Positions 25,885-35,215 of a DNA stretch of 64,000 bases are shown here, piece by piece. Position numbers and translations under genes: made by a program. Below the pieces are notes generated by a model. It did not search any database, had not been told where the DNA came from, and saw only the letters and a program-made list of their open reading frames with translations. How positions within the stretch are numbered: position 1 is the stretch's first letter; every line of letters starts with the position of its first letter. This DNA is from UMGS1766 sp963597355 (GTDB taxonomy: Bacteria; Bacillota; Clostridia; Oscillospirales; Oscillospiraceae), in contig CAVBPR010000018.1 in assembly GCA_963597355.1 (NCBI GenBank), forward strand, positions 62,001-126,000, read 5' to 3'.

Positions 25885-27495
25885 TTAATGCTTGTGATAG
25901 GTCTTTGCTGCTGCGATGAAGTCGCGGAACAGGGGCTGAGCCTTGTTGGGGCGGCTCTTAAATTCCGGATGGAACTGAGCGCCGACGAACCAGGGGTGAT
26001 CCGGTACTTCCACAATTTCAACCAGCCGCTCATTGGGGCTCAGACCGGCCAGAACCAGTCCGGCATTCTGCAGCGGTTCACGATACAGGTTGTTGAACTC
26101 GTAGCGATGGCGATGACGTTCGTAGATGACCTCGTCCTGATAAGCGGCATAGGAGCGAGTGTCGGTGCTTGTCAGCTTGCAGGGATAGGCTCCCAGACGC
26201 ATGGTGCCGCCCTTCTCGGTGATGTCCTTCTGCTCCGGCATCAGGTCGATGACCGGATTGGCGCAGTCGGGGCGGAATTCGCCGGAATGGGCATCCGCAA
26301 GGCCGAGAACGTGACGGGCGTACTCCACAACCGCCATCTGCATGCCAAGGCAAATGCCGAAGGTAGGCACCTTGTTTACACGAGCCCAGTAAATGGAGGA
26401 AATCATGCCCTCAATGCCCCGGTCACCAAAACCGCCGGGAACAATGATGCCGTCTACGCCCTTCAACATCTCCGCTGCGTTATCATCGGTGACCAGCTCG
26501 GAGTCCACCCAGCGGATCTTCACCTTCACATCGTTTTCGATGCCGCCATGGGTCAGAGCCTCTACCACAGAGAGGTAAGCGTCGTGCAGGGCAACATACT
26601 TGCCCACCAGAGCGATTTCCACCGTTTCGGAGGCGGCTTTTGCCCGCTCCACCATCTGGGCCCAGGCGGTCAGATCCGGCTTGTGACAGTTCAGACCAAG
26701 GCGCTTCACCACAACATCGGCCAGACCTTCCTCCTCCAGCATCAGGGGAACCTCATACAGAATCGGGGCGGTCAGGTTGGAAATTGCGTTCTCAGGGGGA
26801 ATGTTGCAGAACATGGAGATCTTCCGGCGGATATCGTCAGTCAGGGGCTGGTCAGCGCGACAGACGATCACATCCGGCTGAATGCCGATGCTCAACAGTT
26901 CTTTGCAGGAGTGCTGGGTGGGCTTGCTCTTCAGCTCGCCAGAACCGGGGATGCTGACCACCAGAGAAACATGGACGTACATAACGTCCTCCCGGGGGAG
27001 TTCACGACCGACCTGACGAATGGCCTCCAGGAAGGGCTGGCTCTCGATATCGCCAACGGTTCCGCCAACTTCCGTGATGCAAATGTCCACGTTGCTGGTT
27101 TTGCCCATGCGGTAGATGCGCTCTTTGATTTCATTGGTAATGTGAGGGATCACCTGAATGGTACCGCCGAGATACTCGCCCTGGCGCTCCCGGTTGAGCA
27201 CGTTCCAATACACCTTACCGGAGGTGACGGAGGAGTTGACCGTCAGGCTCTCATCGGTGAACCGCTCATAGTGGCCCAGATCCAGATCGGTTTCGGCGCC
27301 GTCATCGGTTACGAACACCTCACCGTGCTGATAAGGGCTCATCGTGCCGGGATCCACGTTCAGATAGGGATCGAGCTTCTGGTTGGTGACCTTCAGTCCC
27401 CGCTCTTTCAGCAGACGACCTAAAGATGCGGCGGTAATGCCTTTTCCAAGGCCGGAAACCACACCGCCGGTGACAAAAATATATTTCACAGACAT
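25885..27495 (-). CDS. pyrG: CTP synthase
   Basis: 536 residues. N-terminal synthetase domain: [17 protein letters not shown], the ATP/UTP-binding start. C-terminal class I glutamine amidotransferase: [12 protein letters not shown], nucleophile Cys in FGICLGMQ, and the His-Glu pair in [12 protein letters not shown]. Converts UTP to CTP with glutamine nitrogen. AGGAGG precedes the ATG. The initial transcribed sequence lacks the GGG run used for reiterative-transcription control of pyrG in Bacillus, so regulation differs or is only allosteric. Confidence 0.99.
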   Translation of the reverse strand: MSVKYIFVTGGVVSGLGKGITAASLGRLLKERGLKVTNQKLDPYLNVDPGTMSPYQHGEVFVTDDGAETDLDLGHYERFTDESLTVNSSVTSGKVYWNVLNRERQGEYLGGTIQVIPHITNEIKERIYRMGKTSNVDICITEVGGTVGDIESQPFLEAIRQVGRELPREDVMYVHVSLVVSIPGSGELKSKPTQHSCKELLSIGIQPDVIVCRADQPLTDDIRRKISMFCNIPPENAISNLTAPILYEVPLMLEEEGLADVVVKRLGLNCHKPDLTAWAQMVERAKAASETVEIALVGKYVALHDAYLSVVEALTHGGIENDVKVKIRWVDSELVTDDNAAEMLKGVDGIIVPGGFGDRGIEGMISSIYWARVNKVPTFGICLGMQMAVVEYARHVLGLADAHSGEFRPDCANPVIDLMPEQKDITEKGGTMRLGAYPCKLTSTDTRSYAAYQDEVIYERHRHRYEFNNLYREPLQNAGLVLAGLSPNERLVEIVEVPDHPWFVGAQFHPEFKSRPNKAQPLFRDFIAAAKTYHKH

Positions 27496-27537
27496 GGGGA
27501 AAAGCCTCCTTCTGGCTAAAATTCAATAGATAAATCT

Positions 27538-27566
27538 ATTATACCTTTTCCGCTTTCTTTCGTCAA
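27538..27566 (-). promoter_or_regulatory. pyrG promoter
   Basis: TTGACG (27566-27561) and TATAAT (27543-27538), 17 bases apart on the minus strand; start near 27531. Confidence 0.85.
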
Positions 27567-27631
27567 TGAAAAACGCACCCCTCATTTTGCCCTCTGCTTT
27601 GGTAAAAATGGTGGGAAATCGGTTAAATTTT

Positions 27632-27660
27632 TTGCGCTGAAATGTAAACTGTGGTAAAAT
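27632..27660 (+). promoter_or_regulatory. Promoter of the LTA-synthase-like gene
   Basis: TTGCGC (27632-27637) and TAAAAT (27655-27660), 17 bases apart, ~35 bases before the start codon. Confidence 0.65.
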
Positions 27661-27694
27661 AATCCCAGTTTGTGTTTGAAGAAGGATAAATAGC

Positions 27695-29614
27695 ATGTTA
27701 GATAAATGTAAAAAAATCTGGCGGGTGCTTCGTGCTCTGCCGGAGCAGGTGAAGGGGTTCTATCTGGATCACTGGAGAACCATTCTGCCCTGGATCTTCT
27801 TTGGAGTAACGCCGCTGTTTTGCTTTTGGATGGTGGAGTACCTCAGCGACAATCAGCTTACCCGGTTAGAGCCGTGGCAGTGGGTGATGAATCTGGTTTG
27901 GTACAGCTGCATTCTGTTCATCGGCTGGGTGATTACCGGCCGGCAGAAGGGGGCAATCTGGATTACAACCCTGTGCTCCTTCCTATTTGGACTGGCCAAT
28001 CACTATGTGCTGCGCTTTCGGGGACGAGCGCTGTTTCCGATTGATTTACTGGGCTGGAAAACGGCGGCCAATGTGGCAGAAGGCTATGATTACAGCTTGG
28101 ACGAAAACACATGGAAAGCAATTCTTCTTATGTGCGCTGTATTGGGACTGGCCCTGTTTATCCCGAAGCAGAAGCGCTATTTCGGCCGGAGATGGGTAAA
28201 GTGGCTGAATCTCGGAATTGCGGCCGGGTGGAGCGTTTATATTGTTTGCTTCTTTTTCACCTCCATGCTGCCTACGCTGGGCGTTTATGCCCAACAGTGG
28301 AAAACCTGGGGCAATGGTTTTCTGCTGAATTTCACCGTTTCAGCCCGTTATATGCGGGTGGAAAAGCCGGAGGGGTACAGCGATGAGGCGGCGCGCGCCT
28401 TGATTGAGGAGCTGGAGCAGGAGGGGTATACCTCCGACAGCACCTCCGACAGCGAGATTACGACGAATTTTATTTGCATTATGGACGAGTCCTTCGCAGA
28501 TCTTACCCGGTTTGACACCCTGACCCTCAGCGAAGATCCCACACCGTTCTATCATTCTCTGACGGAGAATACCATCAAAGGTCAAATGGTTTCACCGGTG
28601 ACCGGCGGCGGCACTGCGTCGGTAGAGTTTGAAGTGCTGACGGGCAATAACATGCTGTATCTGCCCAGCGGCACGGTGGCATATCAGCTTTACCTAACGG
28701 AGAAAACTCCCTCTTTGGCCCAGATTGCCAAGGCGCTGAATGTGCGCTCTTCTGCCTACCATCCCTATCTGTCCTCTGGCTGGAACCGGATTACGGCCTA
28801 TGACCGCCTTGGTTTCGCCAGCCAGTATTATGAGGACACCACGGTAGACGGTACGGACATCACAACGGACTATACCGAGATGGAGAAAAAGAGAGGATTT
28901 GTGTCGGACAGTGCGGATTTTGAACGCATCTATCAATTGACGGATGCGGCAAAGGAGGCAGGAGAAGACTGCTTTGTCTTTAACGTGACGATGCAGAATC
29001 ACTCCGGATACGATCGCTCCTGGACCAATCTGCAGGCGGCAGCCACGCTGACGGGAAGCTATCAGGGGAAAAGCTATAACAGCACAACCAACCAGTATCT
29101 TGCACTGGCCTCTGCCACAGACAGCGCCCTTCAGGAACTGATTGAGCATTACAGCGCGGTAGAAGAGCCGACGGTGATTCTCTTTTTTGGCGACCATCAG
29201 CCGCCTTTGAGCAATAACCTCTATAAGGACATCTATGGCAAGGAACTGGACGACAGAACCGACGAAGAGCTTCTGGCGCAGTATGTAACGCCCTTCTTCC
29301 TTTGGGCAAACTTTGATATTGAAGAAGAGGATGACGTGCTGATCGGAGCAAGTTTCCTTGGGAATCTGGCCAGCCAGACCGCAGGGTATCCTCAAACCGG
29401 CTGGATGAAGTTTTTGAGCCATGTAAATGAAACCTTCGCGTCGATTACCCGTATCGGTTATACGATGGCAGACGGACGAATCCTTGGGGACGGCATGGAA
29501 GACAGTCTCAGCGAGGAAGAACAGGAGCTTTTACAGCAGTATGAAATGCTCCAGTATTACAATCTGTTTGGCGACAGCAGGGAAGAAAGCTTCTTCTTTG
29601 TCTCGGAAGACTGA
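27695..29614 (+). CDS. LTA-synthase-like membrane sulfatase (phosphoglycerol transferase family)
   Basis: 639 residues. Five membrane segments fill residues ~25-200, followed by an extracellular sulfatase-fold domain. Features of the LtaS group: NFICIMDESFADLTRF (first metal ligand), the candidate nucleophile Thr at about residue 307 in GGGTASVEFEVLTG, NVTMQNHSGYD, and the metal motif FFGDHQPP. LtaS enzymes move glycerol-phosphate from phosphatidylglycerol to a growing polymer. Family members also modify other glycans, so the product could be a different phosphoglycerol-decorated polymer. It stands alone between pyrG and a tRNA gene, with an acidic C-terminal tail. Confidence 0.9.
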   Translation: MLDKCKKIWRVLRALPEQVKGFYLDHWRTILPWIFFGVTPLFCFWMVEYLSDNQLTRLEPWQWVMNLVWYSCILFIGWVITGRQKGAIWITTLCSFLFGLANHYVLRFRGRALFPIDLLGWKTAANVAEGYDYSLDENTWKAILLMCAVLGLALFIPKQKRYFGRRWVKWLNLGIAAGWSVYIVCFFFTSMLPTLGVYAQQWKTWGNGFLLNFTVSARYMRVEKPEGYSDEAARALIEELEQEGYTSDSTSDSEITTNFICIMDESFADLTRFDTLTLSEDPTPFYHSLTENTIKGQMVSPVTGGGTASVEFEVLTGNNMLYLPSGTVAYQLYLTEKTPSLAQIAKALNVRSSAYHPYLSSGWNRITAYDRLGFASQYYEDTTVDGTDITTDYTEMEKKRGFVSDSADFERIYQLTDAAKEAGEDCFVFNVTMQNHSGYDRSWTNLQAAATLTGSYQGKSYNSTTNQYLALASATDSALQELIEHYSAVEEPTVILFFGDHQPPLSNNLYKDIYGKELDDRTDEELLAQYVTPFFLWANFDIEEEDDVLIGASFLGNLASQTAGYPQTGWMKFLSHVNETFASITRIGYTMADGRILGDGMEDSLSEEEQELLQQYEMLQYYNLFGDSREESFFFVSED

Positions 29615-29677
29615 GGCCGGGAATACACCGCAAGACAGAATTTCAGAAAAAATCTCAAAAAAAATAAAAATTAGGGG

Positions 29678-29706
29678 TTGACTTTTGCAACGTGATTTTA
29701 TATAAT
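29678..29706 (+). promoter_or_regulatory. tRNA-Val promoter
   Basis: TTGACT (29678-29683) and TATAAT (29701-29706) with 17 bases between; 14 bases later the tRNA begins. Confidence 0.85.
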
Positions 29707-29720
29707 ATCAATGTTGCCTC

Positions 29721-29797
29721 GGACGATTAGCTCAGCTGGCTAGAGCATCCGCTTGACGTGCGGAAGGTCACAGGTTCGAATCCTGTATCGTCCACCA
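29721..29797 (+). tRNA. tRNA-Val (anticodon GAC)
   Basis: 77 bases including encoded CCA. Acceptor stem GGACGAT/ATCGTCC, D-arm TAGCTCAGCTGGCTAGAG, anticodon stem-loop CCGC-TTGACGT-GCGG giving anticodon GAC, T-loop GGTTCGAATCC. It reads GUC and GUU codons. Confidence 0.95.
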
Positions 29798-29828
29798 AAG
29801 CTCACGAATGAAAGTTCGTGAGCTTTTT
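29797..29828 (+). terminator. Terminator of tRNA-Val
   Basis: 12-bp stem (29797-29808 with 29815-29826) and T run, beginning at the last base of the tRNA. Confidence 0.85.
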
Positions 29829-29887
29829 ATTTTATTTCGCAAAACAAAAAGCAGAACGGAACTGTTTTGAATTGATCCCCAAAAGTG

Positions 29888-29929
29888 AAATCAGCCGACG
29901 CAGCGGTGATTGCTGTGTCGGCTGATTTG
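29888..29929 (-). terminator. Terminator of the M20 amidohydrolase gene
   Basis: Long inverted repeat, AATCAGCCGAC...GTCGGCTGATT with one mismatch in the lower stem, just downstream of the minus-strand stop. The T stretch is broken. Confidence 0.7.
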
Positions 29930-29937
29930 TCTGTTAT

Positions 29938-31305
29938 TTAAACGACAACGCTGTTTTCCTCCAGCAGGGGGAGAGGATTCATTGGCTGAGTTTCGGTTGT
30001 CAGCATGCTCTCCATCAAATCCAGGTATTGCTCCTTTGTGAGCACGGCCTCAAAGCTGTCCATAATTGCTTTGGCTCGGTTTCCGCCGTTTTTCAGCAGT
30101 TTGTAAGCGATCAGAGCGAAGACCTTTGCCGGGATGACATAGGCGTCGTCGGTATCGGCTTCTTCAACGTCCGGTGTATGCAAAGCACCGGAGAAACCAC
30201 CGGTGTTAAATTGCAGCAAGGGCATCAGACAGCTGACATCGCCGTAATCACCGGAGCTGGTGGAGTGGAAGTCCGGGCCGGTGCAGGTGACAGGAGTTTC
30301 GCCGGCGACAAGGGCAAGGGATTCTGCCACCACGCTGGCATCCTTGACCGGGACAATGGGAAGGTTTCCCGGCAGTGTGGTAATGGTCAAGCCACAGCCG
30401 GTGGCAACTGCGCCTGCCCGCATGGAGCGGTCCACCTTTTTGGCGGCATCCAGATAGGCAGGGATGGTTTTTCCGCGGATGGAATATTCCAGCCGGACAT
30501 CATCGGCGATGATATTTGCCGCACCGCCGGTCTGCACCAGACTGCTGTGTACGCGCACGGTGTCTTCGTCGCGGAAGGTCTCCCGCTGTACGTCCACGGC
30601 ATGCATCGCCACATTTGCGGCACTCATTGCATCAATACCACGCTGAGGCTCGCCGGCGGCGTGAGCGGCGCGGCCGTGGAACTGCACAATTTTTGTAACG
30701 AATCCGTTGCAGGAACGGTTTGCGACCAGATATTTTTTGCTCGTTGATGCATGGTGACCGACAACAATATCAATGTCGTCCATGGCACCGATGCGCAACA
30801 GCTCGCACTTTCCGCATCCGTACCGGATTTCGCCCCGTTCTCTCATTTCATTTCGTTTCTCGATTTCCACATATTCCTCTGCCGGAACACCGAAAAAGAC
30901 AATGTTTCCGTCCAGAGATGCCGCAATCTCGGGATCAGAGAGGGCAATGGCGGCGCCGAGTACACCGGTGAGCTGTGCGTTGTGACCACAGCAATGGGCG
31001 GCTCCGGTTTCCGGATTGGCGTAGCGGTGGGTGGGAATCGGAAGGCCGTCCAGCTCTCCCATTAAACAGACGGTAGGGCCGGCGCTGTCCGGCTTTAAAT
31101 AGCTTTTTACGCCGGTGACAGCCAGATGTTCCTGGGTGGACAGGCCAAGCTTTTTCAGCTCTGCGGCAAATTTATCTGCGGTTCGATGCTCCTGAAAGCC
31201 CAGCTCGGCATGGGTCCAGATATCGCGGCCAAAGGAAATCAGTTCCTCCCGGTGGGCATCAATAATCGAACATATTTTTTCTTCAATCGGATCCAAACTG
31301 CTCAT
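29938..31305 (-). CDS. M20 amidohydrolase (AbgB/IAA-amino-acid hydrolase-like)
   Basis: 455 residues. Typical M20D start (RDIWTHAELGFQEHRTADKF), ligand-bearing segments MGELDGLP, AAHCCGHNAQLTG (Cys-Gly-His), GVPAEEYVE, GHHASTS, and the late His in GPDFHSTSSGDYGDVS. A dimerisation-domain insertion lies in the middle. Enzymes of this type split amide bonds of N-acyl amino acids such as p-aminobenzoyl-glutamate. The gene is downstream of and co-oriented with the LysR regulator but has its own promoter overlapping a LysR-type inverted repeat. With the divergent importer it probably forms one catabolic unit; the substrate is unknown. Confidence 0.92.
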   Translation of the reverse strand: MSSLDPIEEKICSIIDAHREELISFGRDIWTHAELGFQEHRTADKFAAELKKLGLSTQEHLAVTGVKSYLKPDSAGPTVCLMGELDGLPIPTHRYANPETGAAHCCGHNAQLTGVLGAAIALSDPEIAASLDGNIVFFGVPAEEYVEIEKRNEMRERGEIRYGCGKCELLRIGAMDDIDIVVGHHASTSKKYLVANRSCNGFVTKIVQFHGRAAHAAGEPQRGIDAMSAANVAMHAVDVQRETFRDEDTVRVHSSLVQTGGAANIIADDVRLEYSIRGKTIPAYLDAAKKVDRSMRAGAVATGCGLTITTLPGNLPIVPVKDASVVAESLALVAGETPVTCTGPDFHSTSSGDYGDVSCLMPLLQFNTGGFSGALHTPDVEEADTDDAYVIPAKVFALIAYKLLKNGGNRAKAIMDSFEAVLTKEQYLDLMESMLTTETQPMNPLPLLEENSVVV

Positions 31306-31348
31306 CCTTTCCGTTTTATAAGGAAACCTAGGGGATCAATCCCCGGAT

Positions 31349-31377
31349 AATATAGACCTTTTTCAAAAATTTTGCAA
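31349..31377 (-). promoter_or_regulatory. Promoter of the M20 amidohydrolase gene
   Basis: TTGCAA (31377-31372) and TATATT (31354-31349), 17 bases apart on the minus strand. The -35 box is the proximal arm of the inverted repeat at 31371-31399. Confidence 0.6.
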
Positions 31378-31399
31378 GTAATAAAATTTAACTTGCAAA
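31371..31399. promoter_or_regulatory. Candidate LysR operator TTTGCAAGT-N11-ACTTGCAAA
   Basis: A perfect 9-11-9 inverted repeat in an AT-rich region between the LysR gene and the M20 gene. LysR-type proteins bind imperfect dyads with T-N11-A geometry; the position over and upstream of the -35 box fits control of the M20 promoter. Confidence 0.6.
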
Positions 31400-31455
31400 T
31401 TGTAAAATGAAAATCTCAATTCAAACAGAAATACATATAGACAAAATGGGATGAA

Positions 31456-32397
31456 TTAATATATATTATCGATATAGAGCAATCTGTGCTGTAAAAGCTG
31501 AATAAACTTCTTGACTTCGGAAGAAAGAGGAGCTCCCTCCCGTATGACCCAGCCGATCTCCGAGGTGATGGAACAGTCCTGAAGGGGGAAAAACCTCCAT
31601 TTGTGACCGCTGTAAGAGGTATAGGCGGACTGCTTGGTCTTGCGGGAATTCAATACATACCCATCGGTCAAATCCAAAAGTTCATAGGTGGCGGCTCTGG
31701 AATTTACAATGAAGCGATTTTTTTCAACCGGCAGGTTGATGCGGGGGAATATATCAGCGTAAGGACCGCATTCCAGACTTTCGTCCATAATTTGCGGAAA
31801 TCCGGCCAATTGTTCTGGCGTAATGGAACTTTCCGGAGCATCATACAGGGGATGATTGGGGCCGAGATCCACTCCCAGACACATCTCGGAAATCGGGTGG
31901 TAGAGCAGATTTGCAGACAAAAACCGTTCAAACAGCTGGTCACGGTAACAGCTCCAGATGCGGACAATTGCCAGGTCTGCCTCGTGGCTGATGAGGGCGT
32001 CAATGATGTTTCCGCTGTAATCTTCCCGGGAGGAGATATGCAGGCCGGTTTCCCGGCAGGACTTTGACAGCTCGGCAATGATGTCGGAGATATAGTAAAA
32101 GCCGTTGCTGATGATGGACAGCGAGGATTGACCGGAAATCAGCTCGGTGCTGCGCATGGCATACAGCTGGTGCAACTGCTGGTCAATGGGGGTAATGTAG
32201 GCGATAAATTGCCGGCCAAAGGGGGTCAGAGACATGCCTCGGGCGCTTCGCACGAATATTTTCCGCCCGAATTCTGCCTCTACGCTTTGAATTGCGTTGG
32301 AAAGGGACGATTGGGAGATAAACAGATTCCGCGCGGCCTGATTGACACTGCCCGCGGACGCAACCTCCACCATGTAATGAATCTGATTGTTTGTCAT
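31456..32397 (-). CDS. LysR-family transcriptional regulator
   Basis: 313 residues. N-terminal winged HTH (SVNQAARNLFISQSSLSNAIQ, VEAEFGRKIFVRSARGMSLTP) followed by a two-lobed co-inducer-binding domain. It lies between the M20 amidohydrolase gene (downstream, same strand) and the divergent ABC/ATC-hydrolase operon, the classic position for a regulator of both. The inducer is probably the imported compound or a breakdown product. The C-terminus (HRLLYIDNIY) is slightly extended. Confidence 0.93.
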   Translation of the reverse strand: MTNNQIHYMVEVASAGSVNQAARNLFISQSSLSNAIQSVEAEFGRKIFVRSARGMSLTPFGRQFIAYITPIDQQLHQLYAMRSTELISGQSSLSIISNGFYYISDIIAELSKSCRETGLHISSREDYSGNIIDALISHEADLAIVRIWSCYRDQLFERFLSANLLYHPISEMCLGVDLGPNHPLYDAPESSITPEQLAGFPQIMDESLECGPYADIFPRINLPVEKNRFIVNSRAATYELLDLTDGYVLNSRKTKQSAYTSYSGHKWRFFPLQDCSITSEIGWVIREGAPLSSEVKKFIQLLQHRLLYIDNIY

Positions 32398-32445
32398 AGG
32401 AACATCTGCCTTTAAATACGGTATTTCTGCACAGAATGGGTTGTG

Positions 32446-32479
32446 TAGCTATAGAGAAAATAGAACGGAATTATAGCTA
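32446..32479. promoter_or_regulatory. Inverted repeat TAGCTATA-N18-TATAGCTA in the divergent region
   Basis: A perfect 8-18-8 repeat in the 231-base region between the LysR gene and the ABC operon, ~65 bases upstream of the operon's -10 box. Possible regulator site; no known consensus is matched. Confidence 0.35.
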
Positions 32480-32521
32480 AAGTAATATTATCATATTTTT
32501 TGAAAAAAAGATATAATTGAT

Positions 32522-32549
32522 TTGGAATTATTCATTTTTAAGGTATAAT
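32522..32549 (+). promoter_or_regulatory. Promoter of the ABC/ATC-hydrolase operon
   Basis: TTGGAA (32522-32527) and TATAAT (32544-32549) with a 16-base spacer; the -35 box is weak, consistent with need for an activator. Confidence 0.55.
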
Positions 32550-32628
32550 TTACAGTGCAAAAAGGATGGATCTGAAAAGGAACGTCCATAAGCAACCATA
32601 ATTTACAGAAAAGGAGTCTGTGAAGAAA

Positions 32629-34185
32629 ATGAACAGCAAACTCACACGCATGATCGCCGTAGCATCTGCTCTTGCTATGACGGCCGGACTGATGACGGGT
32701 TGCGGCAGCTCGTCTTCCAACGGAGCGGCAAGTTCCGGCGGAAATGATGGCGGAAGCTCGGCCACTGGAAAAGATACGGTTACAGTAGCTTTGACGGATG
32801 AGCCGGATTACCTGTCCACCTGCGACACCGATTCTTTGATGAGCGCTCAGATGAACCTGCTGACCTACAACGGCTTGACAAGAATCAACATGGAGACCCT
32901 TCAGCCGGAGCTGGACCTTGCCGAGAGCTACACCCAGGACAGCGACACGGAGTGGACCTTTGTTCTGAAGCAGGGCGTGAAGTTCCACAATGGGGACGAG
33001 TTCACCGCCGAGGACGTTAAGGCGAGCGTGGAGTATGCCCAGTCCTTCGACCGGACGGCAAACTACACTTCCTTCATTCAGGACGTTGAGGTGGTGGACG
33101 ACTACACGGTGAAGATCGTCACCGGAGATCCGAACCCCAATCTGCTGTATGATATGGCATACCACTTCAACTGCATTCTGCCCCATTCTCTGATTGAATC
33201 CGGCAATGACTTCAGTGCAAATCCGGTTGGCACAGGCCCTTATAAGTTTGTGTCCTGGAACAAGGGCAACACCATCTCCTTTGAGGCCAACGAAGATTAC
33301 TTCGATGCAGACCGCACTCCGTCCATCAAGAACCTGGTTTTCTCCATCATTCCGGAGGGCACAACGCGTACCATGGCACTTGAAAACGGTGACGTTGACT
33401 TTGTCTACTCCGTTTCTTCCTCCGACATTGACCGCCTGAAGACCGAGGAAGGCGTCGAGGTGGAAGAGGTTGTGTCTGTGGAAAACTTCTTCCTGTACCT
33501 GAATGCGGTAAATGGCGATTTCACGGATTCCAACCTGCGTCTGGCCGTGGCTTATGCCATCAATCGTGAGGATATCATCGCCGGTGCTTTGAATGGCTAC
33601 GGCACTCCTTCTTACTCCTGCGTTTCCATGGGCTATGCTGAGTCCGTTGATACGAATGCTTATTCCTACAATCTGGACAAGGCAAAGGAGTATCTGGCGG
33701 CCTGGGGTGGCGATCCGTCTACCGTGAAGCTGCAGATTATCTGCTCCAACGACACAAAGACTGCCATTGCCACCATTATGCAGGCTGAGCTGGCAGAACT
33801 GGGAATCAATGTGGAGATTGAGTCCACTGACTCCGCTACCTACCAGAGCGCTATGGCAACCGACACGCTGAGCGCTGCAATCGTGTCCTGGTCTCCTGCA
33901 AACGCGGCAACCTATGTTTCCCGTTTCCACTCTGACCGCCGCGGCAACACACCTGCTGCAGTGGCAACTCCGGAGATGGATGCCCTGGTGGAGGCAATGC
34001 GCGTGGAGATGGATTCTGCCAAGCGGACAGAGCTGATTCAGCAGATCATTGGCCTTGCAAACGAGACCTGCTGGTATGTTCCCATCTATCAAGTGAATTA
34101 TTTCCGTGCGCACAACAGCGACTTGCAGAATGTCGTTTGCAGTGCAACGGGCTATGTTGATTTTGCCACAATGACTTGGGGCTAA
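32629..34185 (+). CDS. Peptide/nickel-type ABC transporter substrate-binding lipoprotein
   Basis: 518 residues. A signal peptide with lipobox (AGLMTGCGSSSS, Cys near residue 25) and a Ser/Gly-rich linker anchor it outside the membrane. The rest is a family 5 solute-binding protein: LDLAESYTQDSDTEWTFVLKQGVKFHNGDEFTAEDV is the diagnostic block. It should bind an oligopeptide or peptide-like molecule for the two permeases downstream. ATG at 32629 is chosen, 12 bases after AAGGAG; an in-frame GTG at 32620 is too close to that site. A hairpin after the stop may keep binding protein levels higher than those of the membrane parts. Confidence 0.94.
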   Translation: MNSKLTRMIAVASALAMTAGLMTGCGSSSSNGAASSGGNDGGSSATGKDTVTVALTDEPDYLSTCDTDSLMSAQMNLLTYNGLTRINMETLQPELDLAESYTQDSDTEWTFVLKQGVKFHNGDEFTAEDVKASVEYAQSFDRTANYTSFIQDVEVVDDYTVKIVTGDPNPNLLYDMAYHFNCILPHSLIESGNDFSANPVGTGPYKFVSWNKGNTISFEANEDYFDADRTPSIKNLVFSIIPEGTTRTMALENGDVDFVYSVSSSDIDRLKTEEGVEVEEVVSVENFFLYLNAVNGDFTDSNLRLAVAYAINREDIIAGALNGYGTPSYSCVSMGYAESVDTNAYSYNLDKAKEYLAAWGGDPSTVKLQIICSNDTKTAIATIMQAELAELGINVEIESTDSATYQSAMATDTLSAAIVSWSPANAATYVSRFHSDRRGNTPAAVATPEMDALVEAMRVEMDSAKRTELIQQIIGLANETCWYVPIYQVNYFRAHNSDLQNVVCSATGYVDFATMTWG

Positions 34186-34210
34186 GGATAACATTTATTG
34201 TTGCGGACTG

Positions 34211-34245
34211 GATTCCGGCCCTTTTTGAGAGGGTCGGAATCTTTC
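34211..34245 (+). terminator. Stem-loop after the binding-protein gene
   Basis: GATTCCG and CCCT pair with AGGG and CGGAATC around a T-rich loop, followed by TTTCC. Probably a partial terminator or mRNA-stabilising hairpin inside the operon. Confidence 0.55.
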
Positions 34246-34277
34246 CTATCATTTCGACAAAATGAAGGGAATGGATT

Positions 34278-35204
34278 ATGGCGAAATATATACTGAAACG
34301 AATCCTGTATATGATACCGGTTTTGCTGGGCGTGACGTTTCTGGTGTTCCTGATTATGCATTTGGCCCCCGGCAACGTGGCGCAAATGCTTCTGGGCGAC
34401 AACGCAACAGCAGAGCAGGTGGAAAAACTGCAGCATGAAATGGGACTGGATCAGCCGATTCTGATTCAGTACCTCAACTATATGAAGGAACTGCTGCACG
34501 GTAATCTGGGTACTTCCTATACCTCGGGAGAGTCGGTCAATGCCAAGATTATGGCCTGCTTCCCCTATACGCTGAAGCTTACGCTGGTGGCGGCGGTTTT
34601 CTCCATTATTCTGGCGCTTCCGCTGGGCATTCTGGCGGCGGTGAAGCAAAACACATGGATTGACAACCTCAGCATGATTCTGTCTCTGATCGGCGTTTCC
34701 ATGCCGATTTTCTGGCTGGCAGTGATGCTGATTTTGCTGTTTTCCCTGAAATTGGGCTGGTTCCCGGTTTACGGCGCAAGTCAATGGAACAGCATTATTC
34801 TGCCCGCAATTTCACTGGGATTGATGAATATGGCGTCCATTGCCCGAACAACCCGTTCGGCCATGGTGGAAACCATCCGTCAGGACTATATCCGCACGGC
34901 CTATGCAAAGGGTTTGCCGGACGGAACCGTCATTATGCGTCATGCGTTCCGAAACGGCATGCTGCCGACCATTACCGTCATTGGTCTGGAGATCGGTCAG
35001 ATGCTGGGCGGTTCGGTGTTAACGGAAACGGTTTTTGCCTGGCCCGGCGTAGGGCGGCTGATGATCCAATCCATCAACGGACGGGATACCCCAACGGTTA
35101 TGGGCTGTATCATTCTGATGACCCTATGTTTCTCCCTTGTGAATTTGTTAGTTGATTTGCTTTACGGTGTGTTTGACCCTCGGGTACGCACTATGTATCA
35201 ATGA
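34278..35204 (+). CDS. ABC transporter permease, DppB/OppB type
   Basis: 308 residues, six membrane segments. N-terminus KYILKRILYMIPVLLGVTFLVFLIMHLAPGN and the EAA loop region (MVETIRQDYIRTAYAKGLPDGTVIMRHAFRN) that docks an ATPase. Forms the membrane channel with the next gene product. Confidence 0.95.
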   Translation: MAKYILKRILYMIPVLLGVTFLVFLIMHLAPGNVAQMLLGDNATAEQVEKLQHEMGLDQPILIQYLNYMKELLHGNLGTSYTSGESVNAKIMACFPYTLKLTLVAAVFSIILALPLGILAAVKQNTWIDNLSMILSLIGVSMPIFWLAVMLILLFSLKLGWFPVYGASQWNSIILPAISLGLMNMASIARTTRSAMVETIRQDYIRTAYAKGLPDGTVIMRHAFRNGMLPTITVIGLEIGQMLGGSVLTETVFAWPGVGRLMIQSINGRDTPTVMGCIILMTLCFSLVNLLVDLLYGVFDPRVRTMYQ

Positions 35205-35215
35205 GGTGAAGGACC

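Noticed and set aside
25741..27423. 560-residue plus-strand open frame over pyrG
   Set aside because: It is the shadow of pyrG, whose frame has all CTP synthase motifs.
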